This document shows, piece by piece, positions 8,768 to 16,745 of a stretch of DNA of 64,000 bases (position 1 is the stretch's first letter; each line of letters starts with the position of its first letter). Below the pieces are notes generated by a model, which was not told the origin of the DNA, searched no databases, and was given only the letters and a program-made list of their open reading frames with translations. The stretch is from UBA4744 sp963723165. Its GTDB lineage: Bacteria; Actinomycetota; Acidimicrobiia; Spongiisociales; UBA4744. The position numbers and the translations under genes are program-made. Location of the stretch: positions 186,001 to 250,000 of the forward strand of contig CAVRPP010000005.1 of the NCBI GenBank assembly GCA_963723165.1, read 5' to 3'.

Positions 8768-10243
8768 ATGGCGACCGATCAACCCATTGTCACAGCCGAC
8801 GACTACGTGGCCAGCTTGCGGAACCGCAACCTGAACGTGTACTTGTTCGGCGAGCGAATCACCGAACCGGTGGATCACCCCATGATCCGTCCATCGATCA
8901 ACGCCGTGGCGGCAACTTACGACCTGGTATCCGCCGACCCTTCGTTAGCTTCTGCCCAATCCTCACTGACGGGTCAAACGGTCAACCGGTTCTTGCATAT
9001 CACCGAATCTGTAGACGATGTGGTGCAGCAGAACCGGATGCAAAGACGCCTCGGGCAACTGACAGGGACGTGTTTCCAGCGGTGCGTCGGGATGGATGCA
9101 ATCAACGCACTCTTTTCGATCACCTTCGATTGCGACCGGCGACACGGAACGTCATATCACCCCCGGTTTCGCGATTTTCTGAAGGTAGTACAGCGGGACA
9201 ACCTGGTCATCGGAGGCGCCATGACCGACGTCAAAGGCGACCGATCCAAAGCACCATCTGATCAGGACGACCCGGATCTCTACGTTCGAGTTGTCGATCG
9301 TGGAGAATCCGGAGTGGTGATTCGCGGCGCCAAAGCTCACCAGACCGGCGCTATCAACTCGCACTGGATTCTCGTGATGCCGACCATGCGTCTCACCGAA
9401 CGAGACCGGGACTACGCAATCGTGTGCGCGGTTCCGGTGGACGCGGAAGGCCTCACCTTCATCTACGGCCGGCAATCGTGCGATACGCGCAGCATGGAGA
9501 GCGGAGAGCTCGACAGTGGCAATACCGGTTTTGCCGGCCAGGAGGCGATGCTGATTCTCGATGATGTGTTCGTGCCGTGGTCTCACATCTTCATGGATGG
9601 CGAATTCGATTTTGCGGCGCCGCTCGTAGAGCAGTTCACTGCGTATCACCGACGGAGCTACGTATGTAAGTCCGGGGTGGGAGACGTGCTCATCGGGGCT
9701 GCGGCCCTGGCCGCCGACTACAACGGGGTCGAACGCTCCTCGCACATCCAGGACAAACTGGTCGAGATGACCCACCTGAACGAGACGATCTACGGCACCG
9801 GTATTGCCGCCTCGCATGAGTCCGTGCAAACCAAAGCCGGGAACTTCGTCAATGATCCACTCCTGGCCAACGTCTGCAAACTCAACGTCACCCGGTTCCC
9901 CTATGAGATTGGCCGTCTCGCCCAGGACCTGGCGGGAGGAATGGTGGCAACACTGCCATCGGAGGCAGATTTCCGGGACCCGACCACCGGCCCTCTCCTG
10001 CAGAAGTACCTCTCCGGGCGGACCGGGGTACCAACCGAGCACCGACTCCGCGCCGCCAGGCTCATTGAGAACATGACCATGGGACGCAATGCAGTCGGAT
10101 ATCTCACCGAATCCCTCCACGGGGCCGGTTCACCGCAAGCGCAGAGGGTCCAGATTCGGAGGCAAGCAGACATAGAAACGAAGAAAGATCTGGCCAGGGA
10201 ATTGGCCGGCATCCCGACCAAGGCAACCCCCGGAAGCGAGTAA
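8768..10243 (+). CDS. 4-hydroxybutyryl-CoA dehydratase-like flavoprotein (HpaB/AbfD superfamily)
   Basis: The 491-residue protein belongs to the 4-hydroxyphenylacetate 3-hydroxylase / 4-hydroxybutyryl-CoA dehydratase superfamily. It retains all four likely iron-sulfur ligands of AbfD: C102 and C106 (C-F-Q-R-C), H294 and C300 (H-R-R-S-Y-V-C-K), matching C99, C103, H292 and C299 of the clostridial enzyme, although the His-Cys spacing is one residue shorter. Plain HpaB monooxygenases lack these ligands, so a radical dehydratase or vinylacetyl-CoA isomerase role is favoured over aromatic hydroxylation. The start has a good ribosome site (G-G-A-G-G four bases upstream of the ATG). The gene is 28 bases upstream of the predicted selenoprotein gene and is probably co-transcribed with it. 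Confidence 0.82.
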   Translation: MATDQPIVTADDYVASLRNRNLNVYLFGERITEPVDHPMIRPSINAVAATYDLVSADPSLASAQSSLTGQTVNRFLHITESVDDVVQQNRMQRRLGQLTGTCFQRCVGMDAINALFSITFDCDRRHGTSYHPRFRDFLKVVQRDNLVIGGAMTDVKGDRSKAPSDQDDPDLYVRVVDRGESGVVIRGAKAHQTGAINSHWILVMPTMRLTERDRDYAIVCAVPVDAEGLTFIYGRQSCDTRSMESGELDSGNTGFAGQEAMLILDDVFVPWSHIFMDGEFDFAAPLVEQFTAYHRRSYVCKSGVGDVLIGAAALAADYNGVERSSHIQDKLVEMTHLNETIYGTGIAASHESVQTKAGNFVNDPLLANVCKLNVTRFPYEIGRLAQDLAGGMVATLPSEADFRDPTTGPLLQKYLSGRTGVPTEHRLRAARLIENMTMGRNAVGYLTESLHGAGSPQAQRVQIRRQADIETKKDLARELAGIPTKATPGSE

Positions 10244-10271
10244 CATTCTGACTTCGAGAGGGAGGATCTCG

Positions 10272-10841
10272 ATGCGGAAACGGCTCATACCGTCCGGCCT
10301 GCGAGCGGCAGTTCTTCTGATGATGGCAATTGCTCTGCTGGCGACCGGATGCAGTGACGCAACCGGCGAGAGTCTGACGATCGGCGACGACGCCCCCGGT
10401 TTTGAACTCCCGACGGCGTCGGGGGCGACGGTATCGCTGGACGAATACGCTGGCAAACCTGCCCTTCTCTACTTCCATATGGCCGATGGTTGACCACCGT
10501 GCATGCAACAGATCGTGGATCTGGAAGCCAACTCCGAGTATCAAGCCCTGAACGTTCCTCTGGTCAGCATCGCCTTTGACTCACCCGAGGTCCTGGCCGC
10601 CTCAGGCGCCGAGTACGGAGTTGGGGCGACACCCCTCCTGTCCGATACCGATGAGAGTGTTTCAGGAGCGTACGACGTATTGCAGTGGGCGGTGGCGACG
10701 GGCGAGCCCGGCCACACATTCATTCTGGTTGACGGCAGGGGCAAGATTGCCTGGATTCGGGACTATGGCGTGGTCGAGAGCAGCATGTATGTAGAGCCGC
10801 TCGAGATCGCAGAGCAGGTGGCCGAGAGCCTGGGAAGCTGA
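10272..10841 (+). CDS. Predicted selenoprotein: thioredoxin-fold (redoxin) lipoprotein with U-P-P-C
   Basis: Two open frames in the same phase are separated only by TGA at 10491-10493. Read through, they give a 189-residue protein: a signal peptide with lipobox L-A-T-G-C (Cys 27), an AhpC/TSA-redoxin N-terminus (G-D-D-A-P-G-F-E-L-P), the strand L-L-Y-F-H-M-A-D-G, then TGA, P-P-C, and a continuous redoxin C-terminal half (P-L-V-S-I-A-F-D, G-H-T-F-I-L-V-D). The TGA (residue 74) falls at the first Cys of the thioredoxin C-x-x-C, giving U-x-x-C. The downstream half has no ribosome site before its first ATG (10503). A SECIS-like hairpin follows the TGA. A good ribosome site (G-G-G-A-G-G) precedes the ATG at 10272. 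Expected role: an extracytoplasmic thiol/selenol redox enzyme. The alternative is a nonsense mutation. Confidence 0.85.
10494..10528 (+). promoter_or_regulatory. Candidate bacterial SECIS element
   Basis: Immediately after the in-frame TGA the RNA can fold into a perfect six-pair stem (10509-10514 with 10518-10523) with a G-U-G apical loop, plus two lower pairs (10505-10506 with 10527-10528) across an internal loop. The loop starts 21 bases after the TGA and begins with G. This fits the general bacterial SECIS model as I remember it (a hairpin with G in the first loop positions, about 16-37 bases downstream). Confidence 0.65.
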
Positions 10842-10895
10842 AACCAGATCCGGATCAGCGGGCTTTCGACCATCCAGTGCAGCGCATCGAAGCCG

Positions 10896-12146
10896 TCACC
10901 GCGTCTCAGTCGGGACATCCAGCCGTCCCCAGACCGCCACCACCCCAACGGAAACGGCTACGCCTGCACCACCCAGGACGAGCCGCACCGGGTCGGCGAC
11001 TCCTAGCCGAACCAGGAGATCAGCGGCCCCGCCCGCTACCAGCGCTCCGATGCCCAGTGCAACACGGACCGCAATGTGAAAGGCCGTGAACGCGAGTATT
11101 CGTTGCTGCTCGGAAAGCGCCAATTGCAGGCCGCTGATGGCCGAGACAATCGACGCCACTGCCGCCGCTCCGAATCCGACTGCTCCGAACAGAGTGGCAG
11201 TCACCGTAGGCGACAAACCCATCAACGCCAGGATGCTGCCCAGGGCCAACACCCCGATGCGCATATCCCGAAACGGGTTGTCCGACGCAACAACCTGGAC
11301 CAGGCCCAGGCCCAGCAAGGCCCCGGCCCCGAAGAGGATGATCAAGAGGGCGAAGTCGGTGTCACCGGCACCGAGGGTGTCCTGGACGAACACGATACCG
11401 ACGGAAAACACAGCTCCCAGCCCGGCTGCGACCCCGGCAACCGGGATCACGGCATTTCTCACAAGGGGAATGGATATGGCGTCTCGAAACCGGATCGGTC
11501 CGCCGTCGGTGCCCGTCCGGCGTTCCGGGGACTTGACCCGGCGGATCAGGAAGTACGAACCCAGGAACGTGGCTGCATCCGCCAGGAACACCGGACCGAG
11601 CCGACCACCCGGCAGCGGTACCGTGATCCCTGCGGCCACCGCAACAAACACTGCGAACAGACCGGCCCCCAGGGGCAGTCCCCCGTACTGGGCGCCGAGC
11701 ACCAGGCCGTTGGCAACTCGCAGATCGCGACGTTCGACCAGATCCGGGACCAGCGCATCCCGAGCAGGGAGATAGACGAGGGTGGCCGATTCCAGAACAA
11801 ACACCCACACCAGCACCCAGACGACATCACGGACCAGGGGAATGGCGAGCACCACCGCGACGCGCACCAGGTCCATGGCCAGCATCGTTTTCCTACGATC
11901 CCAGCGGCGGGCAGCCTGGGCGGCGAGCGGTCCGGCAACGGCGCCCGGGCCCATCCTGATGGCCAGCATGGCACCAACAGCAACTGCAGAGCCCGTCAAG
12001 TCGAAGATCAGGGCCATTAACGCCACGGTGGCCATCCAGTCGCCCAGGCCAGAAACAGCCTGCGCTCCAAGCAGGCTACGAAATCCGGGAACCCGCAACA
12101 GCCTGCCGATGGGCCGTGACGCCGGCGCTGTGTCGTTCATCGCCAT
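10896..12146 (-). CDS. MFS transporter
   Basis: A 416-residue, roughly 12-helix membrane protein of the major facilitator superfamily. The A-like motif region after helix 2 reads A-A-R-R-W-D-R-R-K-T-M (residues 78-88), and the pattern L-G-A-Q-A-V-S-G-L-G-D-W near residue 27 and the segment R-D-A-L-V-P-D-L-V resemble the MFS_3/enterobactin-exporter group (drug or siderophore efflux). The substrate cannot be assigned from sequence. The gene converges on the predicted selenoprotein gene (54-base gap) and has no close partner on its own strand. Confidence 0.85.
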   Translation of the reverse strand: MAMNDTAPASRPIGRLLRVPGFRSLLGAQAVSGLGDWMATVALMALIFDLTGSAVAVGAMLAIRMGPGAVAGPLAAQAARRWDRRKTMLAMDLVRVAVVLAIPLVRDVVWVLVWVFVLESATLVYLPARDALVPDLVERRDLRVANGLVLGAQYGGLPLGAGLFAVFVAVAAGITVPLPGGRLGPVFLADAATFLGSYFLIRRVKSPERRTGTDGGPIRFRDAISIPLVRNAVIPVAGVAAGLGAVFSVGIVFVQDTLGAGDTDFALLIILFGAGALLGLGLVQVVASDNPFRDMRIGVLALGSILALMGLSPTVTATLFGAVGFGAAAVASIVSAISGLQLALSEQQRILAFTAFHIAVRVALGIGALVAGGAADLLVRLGVADPVRLVLGGAGVAVSVGVVAVWGRLDVPTETR

Positions 12147-12203
12147 CCAACCTAGAGGCTCAGAGGGCGGACAGAGCCCATAGCGCCACGAGGACCGGGC
12201 GCG

Positions 12204-12848
12204 TTACCTTCGAACCGGAGTGGCGACGAGCGTTTCCATGCGCTCCGCCAGCAAGGACACAGACTCAATGAACTCGGGGAGCTCAACGCGGCCCGTCACC
12301 GGTTTTCCAACCGGGGCGCCCTGATGTGCCTCGCAGATCGGGTAGTACTCCTTGGGGCCGCGTTTGATCAGCACCGTTTGGCCGAAGCATCGAGTGGGCG
12401 AATAGGGATCGTCTCCTCCGACACATTCGATTGCCAACTCCAGGGGTCCATCCACTGTGGCTTCGCGGCCCCGATACCCCGAGTCGGTAGCAAACATAGG
12501 ACCGACCAGGAGGATGCGGCCGTGCACCCAGACTCCCGGCCCCATGGGACGGGCCAGCTCGGGCGTCCGGTAGGCGTACATGCCACACCGGCAACCCGGT
12601 GCCGGGACTTCGTGAACCAGGTCGTCTGCCTGATGGGATGCCACGCGGTAGGACCAGGTGCGAGACGGGTTGCACTCGGCTTGCACGGTCCTTCCGAGCC
12701 AGACATAGTCTTCGTGGGCGCTGGCAAGCAGAGGCGCGCCGGACTTGTCGGGACGCAACCGCCACCGGCGCCAGGCCACCACCGGCTCAGGCACCAGGAC
12801 GGCTCGTTCGGAGCCGAACCAGGGATCGTCCCTCATAGGTTGACTCAT
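12204..12848 (-). CDS. Conserved hypothetical Cys-rich protein
   Basis: A soluble 214-residue protein with several Cys residues, including a G-C-R-C-G-M-Y-A motif near residue 88, a C-V-G-G-D-D-P-Y-S-P-T-R-C segment and a Y-P-I-C-E-A-H motif near 170; the spacing could form a metal site, but this is not established. A central G-V-W-V-H-G-R-I segment followed by G-Y-R-G-R-E resembles a group of actinobacterial hypothetical proteins with C-x-C-G-x-Y-A. I give no function. The ATG at 12848 is preferred because G-G-A-G-G lies four bases upstream; an ATG at 12878 lacks a site. Downstream of it in the same direction is the MFS gene, 57 bases away. Confidence 0.65.
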   Translation of the reverse strand: MSQPMRDDPWFGSERAVLVPEPVVAWRRWRLRPDKSGAPLLASAHEDYVWLGRTVQAECNPSRTWSYRVASHQADDLVHEVPAPGCRCGMYAYRTPELARPMGPGVWVHGRILLVGPMFATDSGYRGREATVDGPLELAIECVGGDDPYSPTRCFGQTVLIKRGPKEYYPICEAHQGAPVGKPVTGRVELPEFIESVSLLAERMETLVATPVRR

Positions 12849-13087
12849 CTCGCCTCCGCCCACGTTGATGAGGATCACCGACGCTTACCTACGTCATCGG
12901 CCGATAGGGGGTCAACTCTTGAATCTCCGGTGGGCGGGGCTCCGACGCGGCGACCCGCACCTGCGGAGCAACGGGCAGTGAAACCGCCGGGGTCCCGACC
13001 AAGCCTCATCCCATGGATGAAACCTATTGCTACCCATAGGAGTCCAAATGGTTCACAATGGTACTTGTACCCGAGGGAGGATCCGAC

Positions 13088-13309
13088 GTGGCGACAACCA
13101 CCGTGCGCTATATGACTCGTGAATCACTACAGGACACGCGCCCGGTGTGGCACCAGGACCCGAACTGCGCCGGGTCCCATCTCGTCGTCATACTCGATGA
13201 GGTGGCCCGCAAGTTCGCCGACCCGTGCGACGATTGTGCACACGCTCCCGTGACTATTGAGATACGGGAAGACTCAGACCTCCGCCTGCTGGCCCCGTAC
13301 GAGTTCTGA
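13088..13309 (+). CDS. Small Cys-containing hypothetical protein
   Basis: A 73-residue soluble protein begins at GTG 13088, placed seven bases after G-G-A-G-G. It contains one N-C-A-G-S-H and one C-D-D-C-A-H motif (residues 36-41 and 55-60), a possible Cys/His metal site. The C-terminus ends close to the convergent response-regulator gene (five bases between stops). An ATG at 13058 in the same frame has a poorer context. The family is not recognised. A 240-base stretch lies between this gene and the divergent gene starting at 12848, in which I see no convincing feature. Confidence 0.5.
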   Translation: MATTTVRYMTRESLQDTRPVWHQDPNCAGSHLVVILDEVARKFADPCDDCAHAPVTIEIREDSDLRLLAPYEF

Positions 13310-13314
13310 ACCCT

Positions 13315-13947
13315 TCAGACGATCCGGCGGTCGGTGGCCCACCGGGTCAGCTCATAGCGCGACGACAGTTGCAGTTTCCTGAGAACCGCCGAAACATGTG
13401 ACTCGACCGTCTTGATGGAGATCGAGAGCCGCCTCGCCACCTGCTTGTAGCTGTAACCCCGGGCGATTTGTCTGAGGACTTCCTTTTCGCGTGGGGTCAG
13501 CTGGTCGAGCTCTGGATCCATCGGAGCGGGGACCGCGTCGGCAAAGGCATCTAGCACAAATCCGGCCAATCTCGGCGAGAAAACTGCATCGCCGTCATTG
13601 ACGCGACGGACGGCTGCGGCCAGTTCGTCGGGTTGGATCGACTTTGTCACATAGCCCCTGGCCCCGGCCCTGATCATGGCGATGACGTCCTCGGCGGCAT
13701 CCGAGACAGATAGGGCGAGAAACTTCATGTCCGGGAAGGCCTCGCGCACGGCCTTGACGACGGCCAAGCCGCCTCCCCCCGGCATGTGCACATCGACCAG
13801 AACAACATCAGGCTGGGCAGCCTGGATGTCCTCGATGGCGTCATCGACATCGGAGGCCACCCCGACCAGCTCGAAGGAGGCATCGAGTTCGGCCTTGACG
13901 CCGGACAGGAATAGCTGATGATCGTCTACCAGAAACACCTTGATCAT
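13315..13947 (-). CDS. NarL/LuxR-family response regulator (LiaR-like)
   Basis: A 210-residue two-domain regulator. The receiver domain (1-120) has the acidic pair D8-D9, phosphoacceptor D52 in L-V-D-V-H-M-P-G, a Ser/Thr switch and the K-S lysine region. A LuxR-type helix-turn-helix occupies residues about 145-205 (L-T-P-R-E-K-E-V-L-R, then V-A-R-R-L-S-I-S-I-K-T-V-E-S-H-V). Its start overlaps the stop of the kinase gene by four bases, so the two form a translationally coupled two-component system. The nearby PspC/LiaF-like gene on the opposite strand is the likely target or partner, as in cell-envelope stress systems of the LiaFSR type. Confidence 0.93.
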   Translation of the reverse strand: MIKVFLVDDHQLFLSGVKAELDASFELVGVASDVDDAIEDIQAAQPDVVLVDVHMPGGGGLAVVKAVREAFPDMKFLALSVSDAAEDVIAMIRAGARGYVTKSIQPDELAAAVRRVNDGDAVFSPRLAGFVLDAFADAVPAPMDPELDQLTPREKEVLRQIARGYSYKQVARRLSISIKTVESHVSAVLRKLQLSSRYELTRWATDRRIV

Positions 13948-15119
13948 GGTTGCCTCACTACGAGATGCACCTCGGTCCCCTCCCCCGGTTCACTGTGGAC
14001 GGTGGCCGAACCCCCTTGCCGCTCCAACCGACCCACGATCGACTCGGCGATACCGCGTCGATCAGCGGGGACGGCATCAGGGTCAAACCCGACTCCCTGG
14101 TCGTTCACATACACATCGACCTTCGACCCGTCCACCTCTGCAAAAACCGAAACCAACTCCCCTCCTGAATGCCTGGCGGCGTTGGTGATAGCCTCCCCGG
14201 CTGCTCCCACCAACGCACGCAGCGCCTCGGTGAGCGGCAGATCACCGGCGGTGACCACATCAACCGGCACCTGATGGGCTTCTTCCAGCCGCGAGGCAAG
14301 CGCTTCCAAGGCTTGGCGGAGAGTCTCTCCGGCCGACGGTTCTTCGTCCCCGTAGAGCCAGTTGCGCAATTCACGTTCTTGCTGCCGGGCCAGCATCGCC
14401 ATCCGACGTGGATCGTCGGTCCGCTGCATGAGCGCGAGAGTTTGCAGCACCGAGTCGTGTAGATGGGCGGCCACTTCCGCCCGCTCGTCGAGCCTGATCC
14501 GCTCGCGCCGCTCGTCGGTCAGTTGGTTGACCAGACGCCAGATCCAGGGACCCGAAACCAAAACCACACCGGCCACGGTGACTACCACCGCCAGCGTCAC
14601 GCCGCCTACGAGGCCGACGGCGTTGATCGATTGGAGATACAGCGCCAGACCGGCGGTCATGAGTACGCCGCCCGCCACGATGCGGGCGGTGCTGCCGCCC
14701 CGGGTGGTATCTGCGGTGGAAAACGCCCGGCGGGTCCACCGGGTCCTCCGGGTTTCATCGATAAGCGACCAGGTCAGGGCGAATCCAAACGAAACCATCG
14801 CAACCGACCAGACCAGCGAGTCGCCGAACCATACGCCAAACGACCTGAGGAGCAGGAGGAACCCGAGGAAGATCATCGTCAGGGCGACCCGCCGCCGGGT
14901 TCCTCGCACCGCCAGCCTCTCCTGCAGGGCAGCTTCGGCCCGTAGATCGGGTTCTTCCAGCGTCAGCACCCAGCCGGCGATATATGCCACCACCCCCAAT
15001 CCGCCGGCCAGTGACAACGTGATGAAGGCCGCCCGAACAAAGGCAGGATCGATTTCCAGAACCCGGGCTATCCCGGCTGCTAGTCCGGTCAAGACCCGAT
15101 CATCACTGCGGCGCACCAC
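13944..15119 (-). CDS. PspC-domain sensor histidine kinase (LiaS-like)
   Basis: The 391-residue membrane kinase starts with a PspC domain (residues about 3-57), followed by about four further membrane helices (to about residue 185). The HisKA_3 dimerisation motif A-A-H-L-H-D-S-V-L-Q-T-L-A-L places the phospho-His near residue 218. The HATPase domain has E-A-I-T-N-A-A-R-H-S and D-Q-G-V-G-F-D. This arrangement is common in actinobacterial envelope-stress kinases. The given GTG start (15119) lacks a ribosome site; an A-G-G-A-G further upstream (about 15190) is followed in frame only by GTC, so a longer N-terminus with a rare start cannot be excluded. It is coupled to the response regulator and divergent from the PspC/LiaF-like gene. 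Confidence 0.92.
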   Translation of the reverse strand: MVRRSDDRVLTGLAAGIARVLEIDPAFVRAAFITLSLAGGLGVVAYIAGWVLTLEEPDLRAEAALQERLAVRGTRRRVALTMIFLGFLLLLRSFGVWFGDSLVWSVAMVSFGFALTWSLIDETRRTRWTRRAFSTADTTRGGSTARIVAGGVLMTAGLALYLQSINAVGLVGGVTLAVVVTVAGVVLVSGPWIWRLVNQLTDERRERIRLDERAEVAAHLHDSVLQTLALMQRTDDPRRMAMLARQQERELRNWLYGDEEPSAGETLRQALEALASRLEEAHQVPVDVVTAGDLPLTEALRALVGAAGEAITNAARHSGGELVSVFAEVDGSKVDVYVNDQGVGFDPDAVPADRRGIAESIVGRLERQGGSATVHSEPGEGTEVHLVVRQP

Positions 15120-15241
15120 GGCCAGGCCGGGGCGGGACCGGTCGGTATGGAGAGATTGATCGGCTGTGTGCTCTGCGACGGTGCGCTCCTAGGACTGCAA
15201 GGATGATCCCACAGTGCTTCTTGCCACCACAACAGGTGAAT

Positions 15242-15270
15242 ACCCTGACACGAACCCGCAGGATCAGGGT
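15242..15270. promoter_or_regulatory. Inverted repeat in divergent intergenic region
   Basis: A-C-C-C-T-G-A (15242-15248) and T-C-A-G-G-G-T (15264-15270) form perfect 7-base arms separated by 15 bases, about 122 bases from the kinase start and 56 from the PspC/LiaF-like start. The position between a two-component operon and its probable target makes it a candidate binding site for the adjacent LuxR-type regulator; this is inference. Confidence 0.4.
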
Positions 15271-15325
15271 TTTGGAAGGGACACACCTCATAGACGCTTC
15301 CGGCCGAGGCGCGGACAATGCACCT

Positions 15326-16471
15326 ATGACTAACGACACGAATCTCGAGCTTCCGCCCCCGGTCGGTGGAACAGGGGGCCTCCGCCCTCCCCTGCGTCGC
15401 TACGACGGAATTCTGGGTGGGGTCGCCAACGGTGTTGCGGCCTATTTCGAAACGGAAACGTGGCTGATCAGATTGGCCTTCGTGATCTTGAGCTTCTTCG
15501 GTGGGCTGGGCGTCTTGCTCTACCTCGCCGGCTGGATCCTCATTCCCCCGGATGGAAGCGACGAATCGATCGGCGAGCGTTGGCTGGAAGAAGTGAAGAG
15601 AGGATCCGGGTTTGGTCTTTTCTTGATCGCGATCGCACTGATCATCCTGCTCATCTCAATGGATGTTTCCGGAACCGGCTTCGGATGGGCCGTTGCGCTG
15701 CTCGTGCTCGGCGTCCTCCTCTATCGCGGGCAAACTCCCCGGGAACCGGGTAGCGCTGATCGCGCCGCCGAAACGGTGGGCTCGGCCTTGCCGGCGGCGG
15801 GGCCGGCCACTGCCGGAGCGGCGACTCCCCGACCGTCGCGCCCTCGCCGGGCCCGGCGGGTACGTCCCCATTCCATGTTGGGCCGCTACACAGTGGCCGC
15901 GGTATTGATCGGGGTTGGAGTCCTCGCTCTGTTGGACAACGCCGGAGTCTTCTTCCCGGACGCTCGCCACTACCTGGCCCTGGCAGTTGCCCTGGTTGGA
16001 GCCGGTTTGCTGGTCGGATCAATCTGGGGTCGATCGCGGCTGATGATCGTGGTCGGCTTGTTCCTGGCCTTCATGATGGGGATCGCGGCCATCGGCAACA
16101 CTGTTGAAGGCTTCACAGATGAGGTGCGCACGTTCGCTCCGACCACCGTCGGGGACGTCTCGCGCACGTACACCATGGACAGCGGCACATTGATCGTCGA
16201 CCTGACGGGGGTCGACTGGAGCGGCGAGGTGCGTGCAGTCGATGCCGAACTCGGCGCCGGCCAGCTCGAAATCAGGCTACCGGCCGCCGTCGGTGCCACC
16301 ATCAACGCTCGTGCCGGAGTCGGCCAGGTCGAAGTATTCGGGCGTAGCAGCGAAGGGCTCGGCGTCGCCCGTTCCGTGACCGTGGCGAGCGGGTCCGGCG
16401 GCGGAACCGTCACCGTGAACGCCCGCGTGGGCGCAGGCCAGATCATCGTGAGCCAGGAGACCACCCCATGA
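15326..16471 (+). CDS. PspC and LiaF-like membrane protein
   Basis: The 381-residue protein has an N-terminal PspC domain (residues about 23-80: Y-D-G-I-L-G-G-V-A-N-G-V-A-A-Y-F, then a membrane helix ending L-A-G-W-I-L-I-P-P), one further helix, a Pro/Ala/Arg-rich linker (about 145-190), two to three more membrane helices and a beta-rich extracytoplasmic C-terminus (about 280-381) of the LiaF/DUF4097 type with repeated G-A-G-Q / G-V-G-Q turns. Such proteins report on membrane or wall stress. The ATG at 15326 was chosen because PspC homology starts shortly after; no strong ribosome site is visible. It is divergent from the LiaRS-like pair and overlaps the next gene by four bases. Confidence 0.85.
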   Translation: MTNDTNLELPPPVGGTGGLRPPLRRYDGILGGVANGVAAYFETETWLIRLAFVILSFFGGLGVLLYLAGWILIPPDGSDESIGERWLEEVKRGSGFGLFLIAIALIILLISMDVSGTGFGWAVALLVLGVLLYRGQTPREPGSADRAAETVGSALPAAGPATAGAATPRPSRPRRARRVRPHSMLGRYTVAAVLIGVGVLALLDNAGVFFPDARHYLALAVALVGAGLLVGSIWGRSRLMIVVGLFLAFMMGIAAIGNTVEGFTDEVRTFAPTTVGDVSRTYTMDSGTLIVDLTGVDWSGEVRAVDAELGAGQLEIRLPAAVGATINARAGVGQVEVFGRSSEGLGVARSVTVASGSGGGTVTVNARVGAGQIIVSQETTP

Positions 16472-16689
16472 ACGAACGACACCCACTCGACATCATCTCG
16501 CTGGTTTTCGGCGTCTTGTTCCTGGGAATCTCCCTGCCGGTCCTCTTCGCGAGCACGCCGCTCGACTTCGACGCCCGCTGGGCTCTCCCGGCCACCGTCA
16601 TTGTGGTTGGATTGCTGATCCTTGGATCGGCGCTTCGCCCCAAACGGCAAACCACCACCACGATCGAGTCGTATCAAGAAGAATCGTAA
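16468..16689 (+). CDS. Small two-helix membrane protein
   Basis: A 73-residue protein with two hydrophobic segments (residues about 9-28 and 41-56), a short basic stretch and a polar C-terminal tail. It is translationally coupled (ATGA overlap) to the PspC/LiaF-like gene and so probably belongs to the same envelope-stress module. The family is not recognised; small membrane proteins in this position are common next to PspC-type genes in actinobacteria. A terminator hairpin follows 17 bases after the stop. Confidence 0.7.
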   Translation: MNERHPLDIISLVFGVLFLGISLPVLFASTPLDFDARWALPATVIVVGLLILGSALRPKRQTTTTIESYQEES

Positions 16690-16706
16690 AGCCCTCTGCA
16701 AGGTGT

Positions 16707-16737
16707 TTGGGGAGGCCCCTTTCCCGGGGCTCCCCAA
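16707..16737. terminator. Intrinsic-type terminator hairpin between convergent genes
   Basis: Arms T-T-G-G-G-G-A-G (16707-16714) plus C-C-C-C (16716-16719) pair with G-G-G-G (16726-16729) and C-T-C-C-C-C-A-A (16730-16737), with a single bulged G and a six-base loop. It lies between stops at 16689 and 16746, with short T-rich flanks on both sides, and probably serves both genes. Confidence 0.75.
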
Positions 16738-16745
16738 CATCATTT

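Noticed and set aside
10503..10841. Separate small gene starting at ATG 10503
   Set aside because: No ribosome site precedes it, and its product is exactly the missing second half of the redoxin encoded just upstream in the same frame. It is better read as the continuation through a selenocysteine TGA.
10272..10841. Pseudogene with a nonsense mutation
   Set aside because: The TGA falls precisely on the redox-active Cys position, the rest of both halves is undamaged, and a suitably placed hairpin follows. These together favour selenocysteine, although only a genome-wide search can settle it.
13306..13318. Small hairpin C-T-G-A-A-C-C-C-T-T-C-A-G between convergent stops
   Set aside because: Only five pairs with a three-base loop, overlapping coding sequence; too weak to call a terminator.
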